Shown here: in pieces, positions 1 through 6,771 of the stretch
Layout: every line of letters begins with the position of its first letter
How positions within the stretch are numbered: the stretch's first letter is position 1
NCBI GenBank assembly: GCA_002315235.1
Contig: DCGK01000040.1
Location: 12,842-25,794, forward strand
From: Ruminococcus sp. UBA1780
GTDB taxonomy: Bacteria > Bacillota > Clostridia > Oscillospirales > Ruminococcaceae
Direction: 5' to 3'
Length of the DNA stretch: 12,953 bases
The notes under the pieces: generated by a model
Told to the model about the DNA's origin: nothing
The model's database searches: none
What the model saw: the letters and a program-made list of their open reading frames with translations, nothing else
Program-made: the position numbers and the translations under genes

Positions 1-18
1 GATTTAATCAGTGTTTCC

Positions 19-966
19 TTAAAACCCGTTAAGATGATGTGTTTTCATTATGGTTCTGTAATCAACATAGGAGACATCCAGGTCGACATCAGTGCTGATA
101 CCGTCTATCCTTCCCTTGCATGAACGCTGCCATATACCGCAGTATTCGTCAGGTTCAGTGAGATTATAGTTAGCGTACCAGAAATCAAATCTGTCTGTCA
201 GGTCTGATTTGCAGAGATATCTTGCCGGGAATCCCTTGTTTGAATAAAGTATCGGATAGTAGCCGGCCTCCTCAATTCCTTCAAGGAATCTGTAAATAAT
301 GTCAGTACAAAGCTGAGGATCGTTTGCAAGCGGATCCTTTTCCAGATCCCAGAAGCATCTGTATTCAAAATCATAAGCTACCGGATACTCAAGCTGATAC
401 GGACTGATGGTTTCTATGCAGGCCTGTATCTCAGCCTCCACATCCTCAACTGTTCTCGCTGAGTTAAACCAGTAGATACCGCACTGTATTCCAGCTTCCT
501 TCGCGCCTTTGATATTACGGAGAAATGTCGGTTCTGTCTGCGTTCCCTCTCCTGCTTTAATCATGGCAAATTCAACGCCGGCGGCCTTTACCTTCTGCCA
601 GTCAATAACCTCCTGCCACCTTGATACGTCTATTCCGTTATGCGGTTCGATATTTATATCTGAATTTTCGTGCCTGCCGACAGTCAGCAGCATTTCATTG
701 ATATGTCCTATTGCTGATGCAGAAGGAATGTCTCCGCCCTTCTGTCCGGAGGCTGCCCTCCAGTTTGTTACCGCAAAGTCTTTTTTTCCGCTGACTATGT
801 TCTGCTTGAGACGCATTGTATCAAGTATATTTACGGTGCCGTCGCCGTTTATGTCACCGTACACTGTGGATATTTCCGCGCTGACAGGCGGGATACTTCC
901 TGCCGGCATAAATGATATTCCGCATGCAGTCGCTGCTGCGAGAATACCGGTTATAATTTTTTTCAT
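19..966 (-). CDS. Secreted GH25 muramidase (lysozyme-like) with an N-terminal dockerin module
   Basis: The 315-residue product starts with a Sec signal peptide (Lys2-Lys3, hydrophobic core about 4-22, likely cleavage near VSA at 28-30). A type I dockerin segment follows at about 37-95. Its first calcium loop is intact (GDINGDGTVNILD, ligand positions D38, N40, D42, T44, D49). The aligned second loop has S73, Q75, G77 and S84 where Asp/Asn are expected, so it probably does not bind calcium. Residues 110-305 form the GH25 barrel: GIDVSRWQ (D113), MIKAGEG, the acidic pair in AYDFEY (D199, E201), and a C-terminal VDLDVSY. GH25 enzymes cut the MurNAc-GlcNAc beta-1,4 bond of peptidoglycan. The dockerin would anchor the enzyme to a cohesin scaffold, if one exists. 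The ATG lies three bases after the LUD gene's TGA and has no strong Shine-Dalgarno, so translational coupling is likely. Family call firm; substrate inferred. Confidence 0.9.
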   Translation of the reverse strand: MKKIITGILAAATACGISFMPAGSIPPVSAEISTVYGDINGDGTVNILDTMRLKQNIVSGKKDFAVTNWRAASGQKGGDIPSASAIGHINEMLLTVGRHENSDINIEPHNGIDVSRWQEVIDWQKVKAAGVEFAMIKAGEGTQTEPTFLRNIKGAKEAGIQCGIYWFNSARTVEDVEAEIQACIETISPYQLEYPVAYDFEYRCFWDLEKDPLANDPQLCTDIIYRFLEGIEEAGYYPILYSNKGFPARYLCKSDLTDRFDFWYANYNLTEPDEYCGIWQRSCKGRIDGISTDVDLDVSYVDYRTIMKTHHLNGF

Positions 967-969
967 ATA

Positions 970-1638
970 TCAATAGCCTAATTTTTCACCTACAATAATA
1001 ACCTTGATTCTGCCCTTTTCTCTCTGATGAGCAGTGATAAGGTAATCACAGCAAATGCGTGAATCTGAACTGCATCCGTCAGTAATTGTTTCAAGACCCT
1101 TCTTCTCTGACTTGCAGCAGCCGCGCTCATAGCAGTATGTTGCACATGTAAGACGCTGTGCATTAGCCGGAGCAGCAGTTGACTTTACTCTGTTTACAGC
1201 TTCATCGAGATTGTTTACAATCTTGTTGTAGCCAACAACCACGATAACTGACTTTGGTCCGTATGAAATGGCAGCCACACGGTTTCCTCTTCCGTCAACA
1301 TTGAAAAGCTCACCGTTTTCAGTAACTGCGTTTGCACTTGTAATATACGCATCTGCATTGAATGCTGTGCGGTAAAGCTGGTCAACCTTGTCAGGGTCAA
1401 TAGCATCTCTGTCAAGATACTTGTACTTGTCTGATCTGAGAAGGCTGATTACTCCGCATTCTTCAAGTGTTACCGAGCCGCCTGTTGCAACCATATCACC
1501 GGTTTTAAGAAGATTGCTGATAATTGTAAGAACCTCCACCTTGGACTCTGCATAGTGGAACTCCATATTGTTTCTCTTAAGAGCTTCCGCAGTTCTGTTT
1601 ATGCGGTTAAGAATTACGCTCTTCATGTTTTCATTCAT
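970..1638 (-). CDS. LUD-domain protein (LutC/YkgG, DUF162 family)
   Basis: The 222-residue protein belongs to the LUD family, related to LutC of the lactate-utilisation iron-sulfur complex. Visible family features are the TGGSVTLEECG segment (52-62), the central block around SANAVTENGELFNVDGRGNR (101-120), GPKSVIVVVGYNKIV (128-142), and the C-terminal GRIKVIIVGEKLGY. Between them is a Cys-rich stretch with C165, C169, C174, C175, C189, C196 and C197, as in the stand-alone clostridial members, where it could bind metal or an Fe-S cluster. No lutA or lutB is nearby, so lactate oxidation cannot be assumed. I chose the ATG at 1638 because GGAGGGAG (1650-1657) sits 11 bases upstream. An in-frame ATG at 1674 would add 12 residues but has no ribosome binding site. 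The gene is first in a two-gene operon with the GH25 gene. Confidence 0.85.
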   Translation of the reverse strand: MNENMKSVILNRINRTAEALKRNNMEFHYAESKVEVLTIISNLLKTGDMVATGGSVTLEECGVISLLRSDKYKYLDRDAIDPDKVDQLYRTAFNADAYITSANAVTENGELFNVDGRGNRVAAISYGPKSVIVVVGYNKIVNNLDEAVNRVKSTAAPANAQRLTCATYCYERGCCKSEKKGLETITDGCSSDSRICCDYLITAHQREKGRIKVIIVGEKLGY

Positions 1639-1700
1639 AGTATAATTAACTCCCTCCATAACGCCCCCAGGCATTATCTAAAAAATATTACCTGTGTCTT

Positions 1701-1729
1701 ATTATAACGAATCCGTTCGTTTTTGTCGA
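1701..1729 (-). promoter_or_regulatory. Sigma-A-type promoter for the LUD-GH25 operon
   Basis: On the minus strand, TCGACA (1724-1729) and a perfect TATAAT (1701-1706) are separated by 17 bases. The start point should fall near 1694, about 55 bases before the chosen LUD start codon. Confidence 0.75.
1706..1721. promoter_or_regulatory. Inverted repeat (candidate operator) in the LUD promoter spacer
   Basis: AACGAA (1706-1711) and TTCGTT (1716-1721) are exact inverted repeats around a 4-base centre, lying between the -35 and -10 hexamers. This is where a repressor would block RNA polymerase. The regulator is unknown. Confidence 0.5.
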
Positions 1730-1819
1730 GCGTTTTCACATTTTAATTTTCAGTAAAAATGATTTTTTACAAATACTATAATGATTAATAAAATAATTTG
1801 TGCAACATACACAGCAGAA

Positions 1820-2824
1820 TTAGTCTTCTTCTTTGCTTTCTTCCTTTTTCTTCTGTGCAGGACTCCTTTTCATTTTTGCAATAGGAATATTTTCGGCAGC
1901 ACTCTGCTTCAGGTCATCAGACAGATGCGTGTATATTTCCGTGGTGGCGATGCTTGCGTGTCCGAGCACCTCCTTGATAACCAGTGTATCAACATTTCCG
2001 TGCTGATACATAAGGGTGGCTGCAGTATGACGAAGCTTATGCGGAGAAATGCCGCGGTTTCCCAGACCGGTTTCATCAAGCAGCTTCTCAATAATCTGCT
2101 CAACTCTTCTCCTGCTTATGCGTCTCTTCTTACGGCTGAGGAAAAGCGCATTCGGCTCCTCAGGCGGATTTTTACGCGAGTTAAGATATGTTTTAATCGC
2201 AGAGATGCATGCATCATTTATATAGATTATCCTCTGCTTGCTGCCCTTACCCTTGAGAAGAAGCTTTCTTTCCTCAAAGTCTATATCATCAAGATTGATA
2301 CTTACAAGCTCGTTGAGTCGCATTCCGCAGTTCAGAAAAAGCGTTACGATACAGAAATCCCTTTCCGGATTTTCAAAGGAATCCGAAGACAGCAGTCTGA
2401 GGCTTTCCTCCAGAGTAAGAAATTTCGGAAGTGCCCTTTTTACCGATGGCATTTCCACGTCGTCAGCCGGATTGTGGTCAATGAGATTTGCCCTCTTGTG
2501 AAGATAATGGAAGAAACTCTTGAGGGCAGCTGTTTTACGTGCTCTTGCAGCCGGTTTGTTACCCCTTTCCTCCGCAAGAAAATATTCGAAGTCATAAACG
2601 TCACGCAGTGTGATTTCCTTAAGCAGCTCAGCCGGAAAATCCTTGATTTTAACAGATTCAAGCGGCTGATTCAGATTCTGCTTTGTCATGAGAATGTATC
2701 TGAGAAACAGACGGATATTCAGAAAATATTCATTTACTGTTGTTTCAGCCCTTCCCCTTACTATTCGAAGATAGAAAATGTAGTCATTTAGAAAATCCGG
2801 GCATTCAGCTTTGTTTACCGCCAT
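1820..2824 (-). CDS. XerC/XerD-family tyrosine recombinase
   Basis: The 334-residue protein has an N-terminal core-binding (SAM-like) domain at about 8-112 and a catalytic domain at about 130-310. The full catalytic set is visible: R169 (GMRLNEL), K193 (KGKGSKQR), H262 and R265 (HKLRHT), H289 (LGHASIATTEIYTH) and nucleophile Y298. This pattern and length match the Xer group, which resolves chromosome dimers at dif with FtsK, although relatives serve mobile elements. A charged tail (about 315-334, KMKRSPAQKKKEESKEED) is longer than in classical XerD. The ATG has GGAGG 9 bases upstream (2834-2838). It follows the FBPase gene after 49 bases with no terminator seen, so it is probably the last gene of that operon. 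Whether it is the housekeeping Xer or a paralogue cannot be decided here. Confidence 0.88.
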   Translation of the reverse strand: MAVNKAECPDFLNDYIFYLRIVRGRAETTVNEYFLNIRLFLRYILMTKQNLNQPLESVKIKDFPAELLKEITLRDVYDFEYFLAEERGNKPAARARKTAALKSFFHYLHKRANLIDHNPADDVEMPSVKRALPKFLTLEESLRLLSSDSFENPERDFCIVTLFLNCGMRLNELVSINLDDIDFEERKLLLKGKGSKQRIIYINDACISAIKTYLNSRKNPPEEPNALFLSRKKRRISRRRVEQIIEKLLDETGLGNRGISPHKLRHTAATLMYQHGNVDTLVIKEVLGHASIATTEIYTHLSDDLKQSAAENIPIAKMKRSPAQKKKEESKEED

Positions 2825-2873
2825 TTGTTCTTTCCTCCGTTCAATGTCAGATTCTTCTGGACTTTCGCTGAAA

Positions 2874-4847
2874 TTATCCTGAAATAAATTTCATATCCGC
2901 ATCACTGCAGCTGCAGTCGGAGTGCTCCTGAATCTCGCCGCTCCTGTATGCACGGAGAAGACAGGAAAGGTCATTAAGTCTGTCCCTGATTCGTGCGCCC
3001 ATATCAGTATCTGAAATATTTACACGCTGCGGCATTTTTTCGACAACCGTAACAACCGGCGCACTTTCCATTTTCTCCTCGGAAAAAGGTGTGTGCTGGG
3101 CAAGATTAAGACTGTGTGAATCATAGATAAGTGTGTATCCGGCAATACCCGTTTTCGACTGATACGCCTTTGAAATACCGCCGTCAATAACATAAAGCCT
3201 TCCGCCAGCCTTGACCGGGCTTTCTCCGTCCTTGATTTTTACAGGTACGTGTCCGTTTATGATATGTGCTGTGCTGCTGTCAAGTCCGAATTCCTCAAAA
3301 ATCATTTCGCAGATTTCCGGACTCTGGCTGAGTTCGTAGTAAGGATTGTAGATTTCCTCTGCGACGTCAGGCGCATCTGTGAAATATCTTTCAAATGCAC
3401 CCATCTTGTCCTTGCCGTAAAGCGGTGAATTTTCGCCGCACCAGAGATACCACATCATGTCACGGGCATTGTTTCTTTCTTCAGTGCCCTTCGTACCAAA
3501 ATATGAACGGATGCAGATGTCGTTGATTTTTTCGAGAAGCTTTCTGCCCGAGTACTCCGTTCCGTCAATATTTACTTTTCTGAATGAACCGTCCGCATTA
3601 AACGGAATGCAGCCGTGGAAAAGAAGATTGTTGTTGTAACACCTGTACATGGAGCCGTGGGAATACAGGAACTTTATGTGTTCCTGCAGCATTCTGCTGT
3701 GTCTGAATGAACCTGAGATAACATTCATAAGCTCCTCCTCCTCAGCTGTCAGCTTAAGAGGCTCTGCCGGATCAACTGTAGGGAATACAGTATCAAGCAG
3801 CGGATATCCTTTTCCCTCATGAACGTATTCCATCCTTTCAAAATCTATTTTTGAAAGCACATTTCTCGTGTCAAATCTGTATTCCGGATGCTTTTCAAGA
3901 AGCTGTCCCTCAAGCTTGAACTGAATAACTGCTATTGCCTTGTGCATTTTGGCGGCAAGGCTTATTTCAACCGGGTCATATTTGTTTGTGTCAAGAACAT
4001 GCGGAACAAAACGTTCGCACGGGTCATCTGCATATTTTTCCGCTGCAAAAACAGCAAGGGCGCGAAGGTTAATCCCGTAGCCTATTTCAAGTACGTCAAA
4101 GCTGTTGTAGCTGATTGCAATACGCAGAACATTGGCCATAAGAGCTGTATTTCCGGCCGCAGCTCCCATCCATGAAATATCGTGATTTCCCCACTGGATA
4201 TCTATTGCCGGATATTTCATAAGCTCATTCATAATAATATCCGCTCTCGGACCTCTGTCAAAAATATCTCCGATAATATGAAGATGGTCAATACACATTG
4301 CCTGTATGAGATTGCAGATATCATTAATAAATTCGTCGCCTGTTTCAGTAGCCAGAATAGTACTGATTATTTTTTCATAGTAGAAGTCACGGTTGATGTC
4401 TTCACTTACATGAAGAAGCTCGTCGATAATAAAGGCCGAACCCTCCGGCATCTTGCTGCGCACCTTGGAACGCGAATATTTTGCAGAAACCGTCTGGCAT
4501 ACCGTGATAAGTCTGTAGATGGTAAGTCGTCTCCAGCTGTCTGTAAGAGTACCGGATTCGTTCATTTTCTTGAGAACCGATGACGGATAGTATATCAGTG
4601 CCGCCAGTCTGTCCTGCTCCTCTTCTGACATTGACTTGGAAAATGCAAGACTGATCTTGGATCTTATCATTCCCGATGCACTCTTCAGAAGATGCAGAAA
4701 TGCCTTGTATTCACCGTGAAGGTCACTGAAAAAATATTCCGTTCCCTTCGGCAGCGAGCATATTGCGCTGAGTTTTATCATTTCGCCTGAAACGGCTTCT
4801 ATATCCGGATACTCCTTTGCAAGCATCATTAAATATTTTCTGTCCAT
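2874..4847 (-). CDS. fbp: Class III fructose-1,6-bisphosphatase (Firmicutes type)
   Basis: This 657-residue protein hydrolyses fructose 1,6-bisphosphate to fructose 6-phosphate and phosphate, the committing step of gluconeogenesis, in the cytoplasm. Its length is close to the roughly 670 residues of the Bacillus subtilis enzyme. The metallophosphatase signatures occur in order: SDLHGE (41-46), GDIFDRG (193-199) and WGNHD (219-223), supplying the Asp/His/Asn ligands of a binuclear metal site. The C-terminal NGHVPVK and YVIDGG segments, typical of the FBPase_2 family, follow. The ATG at 4847 has GGGGG five bases upstream (4853-4857). The gene begins 13 bases after the stop of the upstream membrane-protein gene, so the two are co-transcribed. 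No truncation or missing motif is seen. Confidence 0.93.
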   Translation of the reverse strand: MDRKYLMMLAKEYPDIEAVSGEMIKLSAICSLPKGTEYFFSDLHGEYKAFLHLLKSASGMIRSKISLAFSKSMSEEEQDRLAALIYYPSSVLKKMNESGTLTDSWRRLTIYRLITVCQTVSAKYSRSKVRSKMPEGSAFIIDELLHVSEDINRDFYYEKIISTILATETGDEFINDICNLIQAMCIDHLHIIGDIFDRGPRADIIMNELMKYPAIDIQWGNHDISWMGAAAGNTALMANVLRIAISYNSFDVLEIGYGINLRALAVFAAEKYADDPCERFVPHVLDTNKYDPVEISLAAKMHKAIAVIQFKLEGQLLEKHPEYRFDTRNVLSKIDFERMEYVHEGKGYPLLDTVFPTVDPAEPLKLTAEEEELMNVISGSFRHSRMLQEHIKFLYSHGSMYRCYNNNLLFHGCIPFNADGSFRKVNIDGTEYSGRKLLEKINDICIRSYFGTKGTEERNNARDMMWYLWCGENSPLYGKDKMGAFERYFTDAPDVAEEIYNPYYELSQSPEICEMIFEEFGLDSSTAHIINGHVPVKIKDGESPVKAGGRLYVIDGGISKAYQSKTGIAGYTLIYDSHSLNLAQHTPFSEEKMESAPVVTVVEKMPQRVNISDTDMGARIRDRLNDLSCLLRAYRSGEIQEHSDCSCSDADMKFISG

Positions 4848-4860
4848 ATTATCCCCCGTA

Positions 4861-5946
4861 TTACAGTTCTGAAAGCTCAGTTATGTTTTCAATGTCTTCA
4901 GGCTTATCGTCCCATGTGGATATCTTCCGCTCTGTAAGACTGCTGACATCATTTGATGTGCCGGGACTTTTCTGTGCCCTGAGGCGATCTGCTTCTCTTA
5001 CAAGCTCCTCCATGGCTCTGGCATTTGCAGTCTTCCTTCTGACTCCGAACAGCTCCGCTGTTTTAAGCACAGAGGAACCTGCACTTTCCGTAAGTGTGCG
5101 CATTGCTGACGATGAAAATTTTCTGTCGCTTCGTGCATCAGAAATCATTGCATCCACCCTGCTGAGCGCATCACTGCCGGATGACGAAGCTCTTTTTTCC
5201 GGACGGGCATTTGCGGTAACTGCCGCAAACAGCGCATCCGTATCATTAAAGTTAACGTTACTGTCCCTGAGTCGGTTCATAAGCTGAGCATTTGTAACAG
5301 CACTGTCTGTATCTGTCTGAATTTTATGTTCTTTTTTTTCTGAAATCTCCCCGGCAGCTCTCATAAGTGCAATATCCGGATGAAAATGAGGATAACCCGT
5401 GCAGTTTTTCAGTTCTTCATGAATCTGACAGTATTCGTATTCCTTATAGTGCATCCATACCGGAGCAGCTGTAACTGCAGCAGAGCAGATTAAATTCACA
5501 GATGCTAAAATTTTCAGAGACCTTGTAATCAGCTTCATTATTTCTTCGTATCCCTCAGTTCCTGAAAGTGACTCGGCAGGAACCGATGAAACCAGTGATG
5601 CAAGTCCTGCGGGCAGAAATGACGCTGAAGGATTTTTCATTGAAAACGCCATTATCAGATAATAAACTGCCACAAAAACTACAACTGCCATAAGTACTAT
5701 GTGTACAAGCATGCCCCTCCTGCATATTTTCGGGTCCTTTCTGTTAAGAAAATAAATATATGCAAGCCCTGCGGGAACTGCCGCAATTCCAAGGAATGAT
5801 GCAAATGCCAGATATATGGCTTCAATTATTTCAATAACCATAGTCCACTCTGTCCAGACCTTAACCCTATGCATCCTCCATCTGTTTTTCTCCATCTGCG
5901 AAAAATCATCTGCAGAATTAATATCAGTATAAATTCCGTTTGCCAT
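4861..5946 (-). CDS. Unknown membrane protein with three predicted helices and a long charged tail
   Basis: I do not recognise this 361-residue protein. A short hydrophilic N-terminus (1-33) precedes hydrophobic segments at about 36-66, 80-101 and 143-163. A roughly 195-residue C-terminal region rich in Ser, Ala, Asp, Glu and Lys follows; it probably lies in the cytoplasm and may be partly disordered or helical. No catalytic motif is visible. The ATG has CTCCTT (5954-5959; AAGGAG on the coding strand) 7 bases upstream. It is the first gene of an operon with FBPase and the Xer recombinase, read from the promoter at 6033-6061. The only functional hint is the 13-base spacing to fbp, so a link to carbon metabolism is speculation. 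Confidence 0.8.
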   Translation of the reverse strand: MANGIYTDINSADDFSQMEKNRWRMHRVKVWTEWTMVIEIIEAIYLAFASFLGIAAVPAGLAYIYFLNRKDPKICRRGMLVHIVLMAVVVFVAVYYLIMAFSMKNPSASFLPAGLASLVSSVPAESLSGTEGYEEIMKLITRSLKILASVNLICSAAVTAAPVWMHYKEYEYCQIHEELKNCTGYPHFHPDIALMRAAGEISEKKEHKIQTDTDSAVTNAQLMNRLRDSNVNFNDTDALFAAVTANARPEKRASSSGSDALSRVDAMISDARSDRKFSSSAMRTLTESAGSSVLKTAELFGVRRKTANARAMEELVREADRLRAQKSPGTSNDVSSLTERKISTWDDKPEDIENITELSEL

Positions 5947-5984
5947 CTCTGTTCTCCTTATTTAAGGAAACGACATATTATTCT

Positions 5985-5999
5985 TTCGGTTACGCCGAA
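5985..5999 (-). other. Small hairpin in the leader of the membrane protein-fbp-xer operon
   Basis: TTCGG and CCGAA are exact inverted repeats around TTACG, in the predicted 5' leader. CCTTA (5956-5960) and TAAGG (5963-5967) could also pair and partly hide the Shine-Dalgarno. Both structures are short and could be chance. Confidence 0.25.
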
Positions 6000-6032
6000 T
6001 ACTCTTACGTTTCATATTTGTCATTAGTTCCA

Positions 6033-6061
6033 ATTATATCACACTATCCCCGGTTTGACAA
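6033..6061 (-). promoter_or_regulatory. Extended -10 promoter for the membrane protein-fbp-xer operon
   Basis: On the minus strand, TTGTCA (6056-6061) is followed by a 17-base spacer and TATAAT (6033-6038), with TGA immediately before the -10 (an extended -10, TGN). It lies just after the response-regulator stop codon. It gives the downstream operon its own start point near 6026 and a leader of about 80 bases. Confidence 0.8.
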
Positions 6062-6080
6062 TCAGCCATTACTGCCCCTT

Positions 6081-6761
6081 TTACTTGCTCCATCTGTAAA
6101 GCATACATGGTCTGCCGCCGGTTTCATAATTCATTCTTCCGGTAATTTTGCCCTGATCAATCAGATAGTTCATATAACGTCTGACTGTAACCCTTGAAAG
6201 TCCGACCCTGTCAGTAATGCTGTCTCCTGTAAACTCGGCTGAACTGTTTTCTTTCATAAATTCACAGATTTTTCCAAGAGTCTGCACCTGTATTCCTTTC
6301 GGAAGCTGTTCAGCCGGTCTGGCTGTTCTCAGATTATTTTCAAGCAGCGCATCAATGTGATGCTGCTTGAATGAGGAAAGATCATGGAAGGCATCCTGCC
6401 GGCTTATAAAGGTTTCGAGTGCCTGCTGAAATCTTGAGTTATAAAACGGCTTTACAAGATAATCAACTATTCCGAGGCTCAGTGCCTCCTCAATGGTGGA
6501 GCTGTCATTGGCGGCAGTAACCATGATTACTGAAACCGGAATACCTTTTTCCCTGATAGTCCTGAGAAGAGTAAGTCCGTTCATCTGCGGCATATACTGA
6601 TCAAGTATAACAAGATGAACGCTGTTGTTTTCAAGATATTCAAGAGCAGTTCTGCCGTCTCTGCACACAGCAGCGACATTAAAATGGGTGTTCTTCATTA
6701 CATACTGTTTGTTTATCATTGCAACCATAGGGTCATCTTCAACTATAAGAACTTCGTACAT
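6081..6761 (-). CDS. CitB/DcuR/MalR-type response regulator
   Basis: The 226-residue protein has a receiver domain (1-120) with acidic pocket E8-D9-D10, phospho-acceptor D54 (VILDQYMPQMNG), switch T82 and K104 (YLVKPF). After a linker comes a winged-helix output domain (about 160-220) with the helix-turn-helix GDSITDRVGLSRVTVRRYMNYL and wing segment TGGRP. This arrangement is typical of regulators paired with DcuS/CitA-like kinases, which control uptake or use of small carboxylates. The open frame extends upstream to 6824, but the correct start is the ATG at 6761. AAGGAGG (6767-6773) lies five bases before it and overlaps the kinase stop codon, so translation is coupled. Its target is probably the divergent operon at 8599, its own promoter, or both; this is inference. 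Confidence 0.92.
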   Translation of the reverse strand: MYEVLIVEDDPMVAMINKQYVMKNTHFNVAAVCRDGRTALEYLENNSVHLVILDQYMPQMNGLTLLRTIREKGIPVSVIMVTAANDSSTIEEALSLGIVDYLVKPFYNSRFQQALETFISRQDAFHDLSSFKQHHIDALLENNLRTARPAEQLPKGIQVQTLGKICEFMKENSSAEFTGDSITDRVGLSRVTVRRYMNYLIDQGKITGRMNYETGGRPCMLYRWSK

Positions 6762-6771
6762 CTGAACCTCC

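Noticed and set aside
901..966. Lipoprotein signal in the GH25 protein at Cys15
   Set aside because: ATAC does not fit the lipobox and the hydrophobic core before it is too short; an ordinary signal peptide fits better.
1639..1674. Upstream ATG extending the LUD protein by 12 residues
   Set aside because: No ribosome binding site precedes it, while the ATG at 1638 has GGAGGGAG; the extra residues are mostly Shine-Dalgarno read as codons.
1753..1801. AT-rich inverted repeats (GTAAAAA/TTTTTAC and ACAAAT/ATTTGT) after the Xer gene as a terminator
   Set aside because: The stems have almost no G-C pairs and no proper T-run follows; weak in this AT-rich context.
1781..2791. A 336-codon plus-strand open frame opposite the Xer gene
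   Set aside because: It is the antisense shadow of a gene with a full catalytic motif set; its translation is Cys/Phe-rich with no recognisable domain and it lacks a ribosome binding site.
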